DNA of 64,000 nucleotides. Source: Pyrus communis (taxonomy: Eukaryota; Streptophyta; Magnoliopsida; Rosales; Rosaceae). The notes beneath the pieces are model-generated. The model searched no databases and had not been told where the DNA came from. It saw only the letters and a program-made list of their open reading frames with translations. The position numbers and the translations under genes were made by a program. How positions within the stretch are numbered: position 1 is the first letter of the stretch; each line of letters begins with the position of its first letter. The stretch is taken from the NCBI RefSeq assembly GCF_963583255.1, contig NC_084813.1, positions 7,481,001-7,545,000 on the forward strand, written 5' to 3'. Positions 8,795 to 19,699 of the stretch are shown here, one piece after another.

Positions 8795-11700
8795 ATGAGT
8801 AGATTATTTAGATCTAGTTCAATGGCCAGCACTAGCTCTAGATCCACCTTAGGAACTATACCTGACATTGTCAATGAAGAACAAAAATTGGATTTTCAAA
8901 CAGACGAAAGTATTGATTTTTCCGACTGGAACATTCCAAAAGTTTCAACCCAAAATATTTACAAGAAAAAATGGTCTTTGACCTCTTTTAAATCCGAACA
9001 TCACGTCAAAACAGTTGAGAAGGCTTATGCTCTTAGCAAAGAACATGAGACTTGTCAATTATTTTCTCCAGAACAAATCAAAGCGCATCGCAAAAACGGT
9101 CATAACTATCTTCACATTGGTTTAGTTCAAATCGCTGTTAAACCTTTAACACGAAAAGGTCTTAATACGTCTATTCTTTTATGTCTTCGTGACGCCCGAT
9201 TTACTGATTTTAACGATAGTATTCTTGGAATAATTGAATCAAGTCTTTATAACGGACCTATCCATTTTGATTGTTTTCCAGATCTCACAATAAGTCTTTC
9301 AGACCCACATGTTTTAAAAGCTCTTACTCTTAATATCAAAACCTCCGGGTACCAAGTCCTGGAAGGAACACAACCTTTGGCACTTATTTTTAGAGTTTAT
9401 TACAAAATCACTGGCACAAACATGAATTTTCAAGCTTTGAACAAAAGTCCTCGCGACCACACTCTTTTAATCCAAACAACCCAAGAAAGCGCAAACATTA
9501 GAGTACCAAGAACCATTAGGTGGTCAGACATCAGTCTCCCCTCAGATTGGTGTTTAATTAATGAAAGTAAGCCGGTTTCCGTCCAAAACAGCCTCGTTAA
9601 TCTTGACAACATTGAACAATATTTTGATGGCACAGTTAAAATCAATTTTGATCGTCCAGCAAGAAAATCTTGTGAATCAGTTTTGTCACACAAATCTTTT
9701 ACTCCTAGCAGACAGTCTTTTTCTGGATCCACGTCAACCGATAGACTGGGTCGAGATCAAGATTTGATCAAATCTTTAGTAAACAAAAAGTTAAAAGAGC
9801 AGGAAGCTGCACAACAAGATCTAGTCAATGATTTACTCAAATTAAAGTCTGTCGACACTTCTTCACAAGTTGCACATCCTGTTTATCATCCTCCAAACCA
9901 TGAAGAACCCACTTCTCCAACTCCTTCTGATTTTGAAACAACATCGGTGAATCACCAATTACTTGTTTTAAATAAACCACAAAAAATCCGATGGAGGAAG
10001 CTTAAAGCTGACATCGCTTCTGAGGAAAATATTCCCAGAAGAAATATTTTTAGAAAAAAGTATTGTGATGAAGAAAAGCTAGCCATATATGCCGAATGGA
10101 AAGCTTTTGTAGAACAATACCAATTTGAAATATCTTTCTTTGATTTTATTGAAAAACATTTTGAAACAAAAAATAAAGTTACGGTTGTTACCAAAGAAAA
10201 TTGGGTTAAGGAAGACAAAACTTTGATTTCTTCCAGTCATCCTCCCAAAGAAACTATTTTGATTTCCACTGGTAATACCAACATCCCCGCAACCCCTTTT
10301 AAAATTCCAAAAGAAGATTCTGGTTTTAAACCTGTCATTGAACAAAATAATTTTACAAACCAAAGTCTTCATACTATTGGAAAACAATTAGACAAAATTG
10401 AAACCAAAATCGACAAATTGTCTCAACCAAAATCTTCTCCAAAAGAAAAACCCTTAGTAAATTTTACTGATATTGCTTCAAGTTCCACTGCTTTAAAATC
10501 CATGACTACTTTACAAAAAATTGATCATATGCTCACTGAGCTCAAAAAAGAAAAAGTTGTTAATGTTTTGCAAAACAATGATGTTTCTGTCGAAGAAGAA
10601 AACACATCTGATCCGGATTCTTCTCAGGACACGGAAACTAGTTCTGCTATTCAAAATATTGAAAATGCTTTTCACAACATTGATCTTCAACCAACTCTTG
10701 ATTTAAAACGTATTCGTACTCATCCGGTCAACCCTACTTCTCTCACAAAAAACTGGTATCCCAGGCCAACTCCTCCTGACCTTCAATTTGAAGAACGAAA
10801 TATTCAAAATCAATTTTCAGTTTCAGCCGACAAACTTTATGAGTGGAACATAGATGGCTTATCCGAACAAGAACTTTTGAATAAACTTCAACACATGTCC
10901 ATGGTTGCTAATAGCTACATTTCAAATCACAATTTTACACAAACACAAATAGTTGATCTTCTCGTCACTGGTTTCACCGGGATGCTTCATTCTTGGTGGG
11001 AGAAGCACTTAACTTCTCAGTCCAGAGATGAAATACGCTTTGCGGTCAAAAAAGATGAGGAAGGATTTCCCATTTTTGACGAAACGATAGGACAGGGAAT
11101 ACCCGACGGAGTAAATACTTTACTTTATACGATTATAGAACACTTTATAGGAACACCCAGCAACGTTACTACGCGTATTCACGACCAACTGAGTAATTTA
11201 AGGTGTCCAACCTTAAGTGATTTCAGATGGTATAAAGATGTTTTCATATCCAGAGTTATGCTTCGGGAAGATAGCAATCAACCCTTTTGGAAAGAAAAAT
11301 TTATCAATGGTTTACCAAATCTCTTTGCTCACAAAATTCGAAATGTTTTAGTAAATGAAGAAGGTGTCATACCTTATCATACCCTTACTTATGGTAACAT
11401 AGTTAATGTTATTCAAAAGGAAGGATTGAAAATGTGTATCGACATGAAGATTTCAAAACAAGTTCATAAAGATAAATCTATTGCTAAATACGAACTTGGA
11501 ACATTTTGTGAACAATATGGTTTACCTCCAATCGCTCCTTCGAGTAAAAAGAAAAAAGCTCAACAAACCAGCAAGTTTTCTAAACATCAATCCAGATTTT
11601 ATAAAAACAAAAGATCTTCCAACAAACCTTTTCAGACAAATAAATTTTATGAAAAACCATCTTCAAACAAAAAACCTTTTCGAAAGTCTAAAAAGGATTT

Positions 11701-14341
11701 TCAAAATAAAAAGGGAAAATGTTACAAGTGTGACAAATTTGGTCATTATGCAAATGAATGCAAGGTTAAAAAGGTTATTAACCAACTGAAAATCTCTGAA
11801 GAAGAGAAAGTTCAACTTATTCAGGCTTTAGAAATTAGAAATACCGACTCTAGTCAATCTGATAAAAATCCCGATTTTTCCGTCTCCGACTCTAGCAGTT
11901 CTAGCGACGTCTCCTCGCCAAACATTAAGTTTGGATGCACGGACACTTGTTGTAACAAAATTTCAGTGCTTAATAAGCAAGAAGAACAAGAAGAGTTTTT
12001 AATGGAATTAATTAGTAAAGTTGATGACCCTGATTTAAAATCTTTTTATTTGAAAAAACTCAAAAATTTGATTTCTTCTCATGAACCTGGCACTAGTCAA
12101 ATTTCTTCTCAAAAGATTTCTCTCAGTACCACTTTGGAACGTTTTAATAAAAACAAAAAGGAGATCACCCTCAAAGATTTGCAAAAAGAAGTTAATCAAA
12201 TCAAATCGGAAATTAAGTTTTTAAAATCCGAAAATACCGAAATTCGTTCACAACTCAGTAGAGTACGTACGCAAGAACTCGTCCAAGAACAAAATGGTTC
12301 TTCCTCAAATTCCGATTCCGACGCTCACTCGGCTAAATCTTCTTCTTCAAAAGAACTTGTTTTAAGTCTTTTAGATAAAATAAGAATTCGAAAATGGTAT
12401 TCTAAAGTTACGATAGTAATCGAAGATTTTCATTTAGAAACCATCGCTTTAATTGATTCAGGTGCAGATTTAAATTGCATTCAAGAAGGATTAATACCTA
12501 CTAAATATTTTCACAAGTCTACGGAAACACTTAGCGCTGCAAATCAATCCCCGATGAAATTAAAATATGAAATTCCCAAAGCCCATGTTTGTCAACAAAA
12601 TATTTGTTTTAAAACTCCATTTGTTTTAATCAAAAATATTTCTGATCCAGTTATTTTGGGACTCCCTTTCATTGCATTAATTTATCCTTTCAAAGTTCAT
12701 CATAACTGTATTTCTACCAAGGTTTTTGGCCAAAAAATTACTTTTGAATTTTGCATGGAAACAGATCTTAAAAAGTTAAAACAACTTCAAAAAGATAATG
12801 TTTCGAAAACTCTCAACCAGATTACTGCAAAATCCCAACAAATTGCTTTTTTACAGGAAGAAATTCTTCACAAAAGAATTGAAGAACAATTAACAAACAA
12901 ATCTTTATTAGATTCTATTCGCCAGTTTTCCGATAAGCTTACTAAAGAAATTTGTTCCGATCTTCCAAATGCTTTTTGGCACAGAAAACAACATATTGTT
13001 AAACTACCTTATGTTAAAGATTTTATTGAGTCAAAAATCCCCACAAAAGCACGACCAATTCAAATGAATCAAGAAGTTTTAGAGTTTTGTAAAACTGAAA
13101 TTAATCAACTTTTAGAAAAAGGAATTATCCGTAAAAGCAAATCTCCATGGTCATGCCCTGCTTTTTATGTCCAGAAAAACGCAGAATTAGAACGCGGTGC
13201 TCCACGACTGGTTATTAACTACAAACCTTTGAATGATGTTTTAGAATGGATCTGATATCCAATTCCTAACAAAAGAGACTTGATAAAGAGACTTTCTCAG
13301 GCAACTGTTTTTTCTAAATTTGATATGAAATCAGGCTTTTGGCAAATTCAAATTCATGAATCTGATAAATACAAAACTGCTTTTGTAACTCCTTTCGGAC
13401 ATTACGAGTGGAATGTAATGCCTTTCGGCTTGAAAAATGCACCAAGTGAATTTCAAAATATCATGAATGAAATTTTTAATCAATACAGCCATTTTTCAAT
13501 TGTTTATATTGATGATGTATTAATTTTCTCAAAATCAATAGAAGAGCATTGGAAGCATTTGCATGCATTTGTTAGGATCATTAGGTCCAATGGGTTAGTT
13601 GTATCGGCATCTAAGATTAAGTTATTTCAAACCAAAGTTAGATTTTTAGGTTACCATATTTACAGGTCTACCATCCAACCAATTGATCGAGTCATCCAGT
13701 TTGCTGATAAATTTCCAGATCAAATTATTGATAAAACCCAGCTTCAAAGATTCCTTGGATCCCTCAATTATGTTTCAGAATTTTATCCTCATCTGCGTCA
13801 ACAATGTAAGCCCTTGTTTGATCGTCTCAAGGAAAATCCTCCATCATGGTCACAAAATCATACTTCCATTGTCAAACAGATCAAAAATCATGTCAAGACT
13901 TTGCCTTGCCTTGGCATTCCAACTCCCGGCTCTCTCAAAATAGTCGAAACCGACGCATCTGAAATCGGTTATGGAGGTATCCTTAAACAAAAAATTTCTT
14001 CCGAAGCTCCTGAACAAATTGTTCGTTTCCATTCAGGAGTTTGGAATTCTGCTCAAGCTAATTATAGTACTATTAAAAAAGAGATTTTATCTATTGTATT
14101 ATGTATTAGCAAATTCCAAGATGATTTATTAAATCAAAAATTTTTAGTTCGTGTTGATTGCAAATCTGCAAAACATGTTTTACAAAAAGATGTTCAAAAT
14201 ATTGCATCAAAACAGATTTTTGCACGCTGGCAAGCCATATTAAGTATTTTTGATTTTGATATTGAATACATTAAAGGCAGCCAGAATTGCATCCCAGATT
14301 TTTTAACCAGAGAATTTTTGCAGGGGAAGAATGGGTACTAA
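8795..14341 (+). pseudogene. Caulimovirid ORF1 polyprotein, copy B (premature stop)
   Basis: Same gene and domain order as in copy A: movement protein, coat protein, CCHC knuckle, protease, reverse transcriptase, RNase H. An in-frame TGA at 13253-13255 (codon 1487) cuts the frame inside the reverse transcriptase, before the YIDD motif at 13505. A truncated product would therefore lack polymerase and RNase H activity. The downstream frame reopens without a shift and runs to 14341. At that position copy A has a sense codon, and the change is of the C-to-T type at a CpG, as expected from decay of methylated DNA. Only about four other amino-acid differences from copy A are visible. The frame is open upstream to GTG at 8786, but the first ATG is at 8795. 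Confidence 0.9.
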
Positions 14342-15676
14342 TCCTACTCAGCAACGAAGGCTCCCAGCCACCCTTACCCAAACCCCAGCACCAGTAAAAC
14401 AAGAGTCTATTCCCGACTCTTCATCGGCCCTCGCCATTACAAACAGATTTACTCCCTTAGGATCAACAGTAGGAAATATCCGACCAAATTACCAAACGGC
14501 CTTAGCCACCCCTTATGATCCTTACTCATCAGTTCGTTCTCCAGCTCCCTCACAACCAAAAACACCTAGCTATGCTAAAACATCACCATATGTCCAGAAC
14601 CCTCATTCTGAAAAGCTTTTTAGCATTCCTCTTCATATTGACAAAAACCAACCCCAGAGCGCATTGCCAAATTACTCCTTCCACCAAATTTTCATTTCTT
14701 ACCAACTGAATCCTATAAAAGCCTAAAATATTACCAGGCTATCCTTTCAGAAACAGAAAGCATTGCTATTAAGCCAATTTACAGTACCACTCACCAAAAC
14801 AAAATATTGTATCATTCACTCCATATTGGAAAATTCCTTACCGAACTCGAATGGGGAATTCCCCTTTTTCACACAAAACCCCTTCATACCCAGCATGTTC
14901 TCATCCCAAACAATCATTACAATTACTATGATTATATCCAAGCATGGACCAACATTTTTCTCCACCAGACAGAAGACTTTAGTCATTCATGGTTCATAAC
15001 TTTTGATAAAAATTTCAGATTGCGGTTTCCTGCATGGTTTCCAGATTGGTGGGCTTCCCATGGCCCAAGCTCTTCCATCATTCCAGATGACCTTCGTCAT
15101 GTACTCACAAACAACTTCCAGCCCAGTTTTGACAGAAGTCGTTTCGACAACAGAGTTACTATTTTTTCACTGCTCATGGCCAAGTACAAGATCCCATGGA
15201 TTCTCAAATGGAACTTTGAAGTGGACACCGGTGGTATTTACAGGACCAGATGGGTAAAATGGTGGGATAAATTCAACCACCAAAAAATTATTGATCTTGT
15301 AAAAGTGGAATTTCCCCAGGCATCTTTTCAGGCACTGCCAATCAAAGTTTCATCTTCGTCCTCACAAGCTTTGCCAATTCATCAGCAATTTCCTGAATTA
15401 CCAAAAACTCAGGAACCAGTTCAGTCTTTATCAGACATTAGTCCATCTTCCTCTCTCAAAGGAATTTCCAAGTCAGCCAAGTCCTCCAGTTCAAAGAAAG
15501 AAAAAACTACCCAACTGCTGGATATGGCTCAGCTGCTAATGGCGGAAGCAGCATTGCTGCAAAAGAAAAAAGGTTCGGACTCAGATTCAGATAATTCTGA
15601 TGCCTCGTCTCAGCTTCCCGCCAAATGGGCTGATCAAGCAGATTTTCAAGATGCCCAGGACCCATTTGATATCTGA
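14331..15676 (+). pseudogene. Florendovirus-like ORF2, copy B (frameshift)
   Basis: Same orphan ORF as in copy A. A run of Cs near 14651-14655 is one base shorter than in copy A, which shifts the frame at about codon 107 and ends translation near 14726 after about 131 residues. The rest of the gene, including the tryptophan-rich core and acidic tail, is readable in the second frame (14807-15676). A homopolymer deletion can also be an assembly error, so the break should be confirmed with reads. The ATG overlaps the ORF1 stop exactly as in copy A. Confidence 0.85.
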
Positions 15677-15770
15677 GAAGCAATATTTGCCCATGTGATT
15701 GTGTCAGCCCAGCAACATCATCAGCAGTAGCTGTTTTCACCTCTTCCGCAAAAGACAAAGCATTATTCTT

Positions 15771-15862
15771 CAATAGTGAAAAACAAAAAGGTCACTATTC
15801 ACAATAGTGAAAACAAAAAGGTCACTATTCACAAATAGTGAAAAACAAAAAGGTCACTATTC
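15771..15862 (+). repeat. Three tandem ~30-bp hairpin units upstream of the viral TATA, copy B
   Basis: Three units of AATAGTGA, A-rich centre, TCACTATT. Copy A has only two. The units differ from one another by one A in the A run and one base in the joint, so they are slightly diverged repeats. Confidence 0.78.
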
Positions 15863-15972
15863 ATTTAACTTTTGTAAAAGAATCAAAGCATCTTCACTAT
15901 TCTTTCACCCAGCTTTAGCAGACAGCGGGATTCCCGGATCATTTGGCCACGTCTCATTCAACCTCCTCGCTC

Positions 15973-15979
15973 TATATAA
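15973..15979 (+). promoter_or_regulatory. Viral TATA box, copy B
   Basis: TATATAA about 297 bases after the ORF2 stop. The flanking CTCG and CGAG could form a short stem around it. Transcription would start near 16005 and read around a circular genome. In the integrated state it would run into host DNA beyond 16361. Confidence 0.7.
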
Positions 15980-16161
15980 CGAGGATTCACCTTCAGAAGA
16001 AATATAAGTTTTTAACTTCAAAAGCTCAGTCTCTAAGATTATTCAAACACTTGTAATACATATATATTATTCAGGATGCCTGCGAGCTCCATCTCTTTGT
16101 TTACTTGTTTCATCTGCCATTAGGCAATACCTGTTTGTTATCTGCATTGCAGTAAGTTTTC

Positions 16162-16167
16162 AATAAA
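16162..16167 (+). terminator. Viral poly(A) signal AATAAA, copy B
   Basis: AATAAA 183 bases after the TATA box, the arrangement expected for a terminally redundant pararetroviral RNA. Confidence 0.6.
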
Positions 16168-16247
16168 ACTTATTTTCCAAATATACTTGCATCATTACGC
16201 TTAATTCATTATTTTGATATGCTACTCTGTTTTTATATGTTTTATTT

Positions 16248-16352
16248 CTGCACTTTAAATTCTATGGACGGCTATGCCTCCTGCTGCTATTTTATATTTT
16301 ACTTCCGCACTTTACATTCTATGGCCGGCTTTGCCGCCTGTTGTTAGTTCCG
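16248..16352 (+). repeat. Duplicated 57-bp module next to the viral 3' end
   Basis: CTGCACTTTAAATTCTATGG at 16248 recurs as CCGCACTTTACATTCTATGG at 16305. Each is followed by a GC-rich stretch (ACGGCTATGCC, CCGGCTTTGCC). The two copies have diverged, so the duplication is older than the integration. Copy A has the same pair at about 775-880. Confidence 0.75.
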
Positions 16353-16359
16353 CCCCATT

Positions 16360-16361
<2 letters not shown>

Positions 16362-16405
<44 letters not shown>
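16362..16405. repeat. (TA)22 microsatellite at the right viral border
   Basis: A 44-base TA tract begins directly after the last viral base. Florendovirus integrations are known to be associated with TA dinucleotide repeats, so this fits the family's habit. Confidence 0.85.
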
Positions 16406-16406
<1 letters not shown>

Positions 16407-17584
16407 CAATTAACAATGCATAAACAATGGCAAACTATAGGCATGGCATATAAATGAATAAACGTTCTAAATCAATTTCTGGGAAAAGTATAAGTATATA
16501 GGTATATACGGAAAACCAAAAGCCCACTCACTGGTATGTGGAAGGGTCGTAACCCCCCTGCCTCGAGTGACCACGCTCGTCCTTGGGATAGGTATCACCT
16601 ATATGCGAAACAACTATAAAAATGTTAATTTTAAAGCACATAACCAATCTTAAGAAATAACTTCTCATACAATGCTCAAATGGGGTGTATGAATACACCA
16701 ACGTGATCTACTCAATCTCAGGAACATCCCCATATTTTTAGAAAAAATTTTCACCGCCGCACGTGCCCCCACGTGCCGGCCAAGGCACGGCCACACGTGC
16801 CTGGCACGCTGACGGTGTCAGTTAACGCCGTCAGGAATATTCCGTTAACTTTAACGGATTCCGGCAATGGTGTTAGGAATATTCCGTCCAAACTGACGGA
16901 ATATTCCGTCGTCTTCTCCGGCGAGGCTCCGGTGCCGGAAAATTGGGAAAACTTCAATCGTCCTATCTTCTTCGTTTTTCAACCAAATTTCACAAAATTG
17001 GTACCAAATTGAAGCTTACAACGAGAGGAATAAAATCATACCACTTTGAAGTACTAAAATCCACGAAATCTCGCCGGGAAAATACCCCCAACTCCGGCCA
17101 ACCTCGAAACTCGCGATCCCGATGTCCAAAACCTTCAAACAAACCACCCCGAGCCTTCTAAGGACCTCACCAAGCTTCCTACAAGCTTGAAATTCCCAAA
17201 AACATAAGAATTTACGTGTGCATAAACAGTACCAAAAATCGGGTATCCCGAGTTCGACGTGAAAACGAAGGTATCCTTACCTGAAATGGGTATGGTTGGA
17301 CTCCAATGGACCTCACGAGCATGGATATGTACTTTGTTTCTTCGATCTGTGAAGATTACATGGGTTTTGGGGTGTCTGTACAAGGGATATGAAAATGGGA
17401 AGGGAAATGGCACGGGATAGGTGCAGGGATAGGGGGGAAGGGTGATGGAAATTATGGGAGTGTGTGTGTGGTCCACAACCAGCCACACCAACTCAAAACA
17501 ACCACACGACGAAAAAAAATCACACTAGGGGCAAAATCATCTTTTCACGCTTACGTTTTAAAATTTCCAGAACGGGCTGTCACA
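16406..17584 (-). mobile_element. LTR-retrotransposon fragment, probably an LTR in minus orientation
   Basis: At 17584 the minus strand begins TGTGACAGCCCGTTCTGG, a typical plant LTR start. The stretch holds no long coding frame. It is GC-richer around 16750-16930, with repeated TTCCGTTAACTTTAACGG-like motifs. The other end was not found. The viral pair may have inserted into this same element, whose left part would then lie before position 713. Confidence 0.45.
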
Positions 17585-17833
17585 TGGACCATTTATCTGA
17601 TTAGGTCGTCTATTAAACTACAAGAATTTCTTCTGGTTCGCTATTTAGATTATTGGATTGGACCGAAATCTGCCCATTATAAAGATAAAGGTGTTTAAAA
17701 TATTGGTATCGATGGAAATATCGATATGCAAATTTATGGAATTTATCGAATACCAATGTCAATATCGATTGCTGTTGATTGAAATTATGGAAATTTAAAA
17801 TGAAATTTTAGGCATTTTCAAACTTTGGTTTGG

Positions 17834-17977
17834 TTGCAAGTGGCCCCTTACCATAGTGGTGGAAATGAGTTGAGTTATTGCATGACGGCGTGGTTCAAAC
17901 CTCATCGGTGACTAATCTAATATCTAATCTTACAAAACCTATCGTTTGACAAAAACAAAAAACAAAAAAAAAGAAAA
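17834..17977 (+). mobile_element. tRNA-derived SINE with 9-bp target duplication
   Basis: The body has an A-box-like TTACCATAGTGGTGG and a B-box-like GGTTCAAACC, as in a tRNA-derived Pol III promoter, and ends in an A-rich tail (17950-17977). It is framed by perfect 9-bp repeats TTGGTTTGG at 17825-17833 and 17978-17986. That is good evidence for retroposition. Confidence 0.75.
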
Positions 17978-18796
17978 TTGGTTTGGACAAAATATAAGAA
18001 TTTATTCGATATTTAACAAATATGTCAAAAATATCTACAATGTCTATTGATTTTAGCTTACACTAAAAAAATTTCTCCGGTATAAGGTAAAGTTTGGACT
18101 TCACCCCACATTTTCACATATTTCTCTGATTTTTTAATATTTCCATAAATATAACGACTATATCGAATAAAATTTAAACACTAGCTAAGATACAACCAAA
18201 AATTATGAAAGTTAAAATCTTTTTCTAGGACCGTCATGTTGACCCAAATAAAAAAAAGAAAAAATTGGGTTCTAGAATCCTAAATTTCCAGCTGGCACAG
18301 TCATAGTCATTCATGGAATATTAGAAATTGAGGCATGCATTTTGCTTAGGAAATAAAAGTACAAATAATAATTCAAGACTGCTTCCTCATGGTAATGAGA
18401 AAGTCAAGCTTAATAATTAAAGCACATGTGAAATATGTAGCACCAACTAGTATACACATGGCTTTGTGGATTTGACCACTTTGTTTTTGAATTTCAGAAA
18501 GTTCATGCATACTAACAAATAGATCAAGTTTGTGTCAAGGTAGTAACCAATTTCTATTTACAAAGCATTCATTTGATAACCATTTAGATTTTTCATATTG
18601 TTCTAGAGATAGAAGAGAAATACATAAAAGAAATGAAGACCTATAAGAGTTGACGAAGAATTGTCTGAGATTTATTAGAAAACATACGTAAAATGAAAAA
18701 CTGAAACTAGAAAACAAAAACTATCGGTCTATTTGATGATAATATTATTTTCAGTTTTTATTTTGTATTAGAGATAGATAGAAAAATGTGGAATAG

Positions 18797-19199
18797 TATG
18801 AACAATACTTGACAACTCAAGAATGAGTAGAACCTTCTACTCAAAATTCTCTGTGTTCGAATCAGAGAGCTTTGTGTTTATGATTAGAACCGTTCATATT
18901 ATTAATCACTCTGTAAAGATCAACTCTGCAAAAAATGAATTAAAATTAAGGTTGTTTAGTCAATCTATTGTAGTAAATACATAGGCGGTTCGTAGTGCTT
19001 TTACCAATTTCGTTCATTTGTTTTTATACAATTCGATGTCTTAAACCTTAATTTTAATTGGTTTTTTGCAAATACGATCTTTATAAAGTGATTTATAATG
19101 TGAACTGTTTTGATCATAAATACGAAGTTCTATGAATGCAACTAATAATTTTGAGTAGGAACTCCTATTCATTTTTTGAGTAGCCAAGTATTATTCATA
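18797..19199. mobile_element. MITE with ~55-bp terminal inverted repeats
   Basis: The left end reads TATGAACAATACTTG and the right end, on the other strand, TATGAATAATACTTG. The match continues with gaps for about 50 bases to CTACTCAAAATT. The 403-bp element has no coding frame. A TAG on each side may be the target duplication. Related inner sequence recurs around 27650-27930. Confidence 0.65.
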
Positions 19200-19511
19200 T
19201 AGTATAACTAATCCATAAGATACACAAAATTAAAAATACTTTTAAGTATTTTCATCATTCTTGATTTCTTCTCCTTTTACCCACCACTTCTTAAATTCTC
19301 TCTTCTTCATACATTTTCTCTTATCTCAAGCACAAATAGTGACAATTAGCAACAAAATGACCTTAATTAATTGTTAATACATTATGCGGTGTTATGCTTC
19401 CAGACATCGTATCAAGTTATTTTGTCCCCTTTATGTATACGCATCATTGTTAGGACTTAAGCATGCGTACGTGTGCGATTGTCAAAAATATTGCTCTTAT
19501 GAATATTAAGA

Positions 19512-19693
19512 AGAAAAATGTTAAGAAAACTCTCTCGAAAGTATAATTCTTCATAGATTTTTTGTCATCTCATATTTTTGGCACAATTTCCGTACCAACA
19601 TTATAAAACATTATGTCGAAAATATAAGGTGATGGAGAATCCATAAAGACTCCATAAAGAATTCTACTTTAAGATAGTCTCCTTAGCATTTCC
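19512..19693. mobile_element. Small MITE, degraded
   Basis: The ends are imperfect inverted repeats (GAAAAATGTTAAG and, on the other strand, GGAAATGCTAAGG). The inside resembles the element at 28222-28386, including the words CATCTCATATTTTTGGC and CACCTCATGTTTTTGG. It is non-coding. Confidence 0.5.
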
Positions 19694-19699
19694 CTCTTA

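Larger units (their letters stand above)
8473..16361 (+). mobile_element. Endogenous pararetrovirus, florendovirus-like, copy B
   Basis: A full unit genome plus a short terminal redundancy: the 60 bases at 8475-8533 recur at 16301-16359, giving a unit length of about 7826 bp. Order: terminal repeat, primer-binding site (8534-8547), leader, ORF1 (8795-14341), ORF2 (14331-15676), hairpin repeats, TATA, poly(A) signal, duplicated 57-bp module, end at CCCCATTTG. It then runs straight into a (TA)n tract. ORF1 has one in-frame stop and ORF2 has one single-base deletion. Otherwise the copy is nearly identical to copy A, so both entered recently, together, or have been kept alike by gene conversion. 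Confidence 0.9.

Noticed and set aside
744..16361. Reading the inverted pair as an LTR retrotransposon or two Ty3 elements
   Set aside because: There are no LTRs, no integrase and no chromodomain. A movement protein, a caulimovirid-type coat protein and a single primer-binding site per genome point to a pararetrovirus.
16751..17698. Several frames of 68-118 residues in the LTR-like region
   Set aside because: Short frames on both strands in GC-richer LTR DNA, without known motifs.
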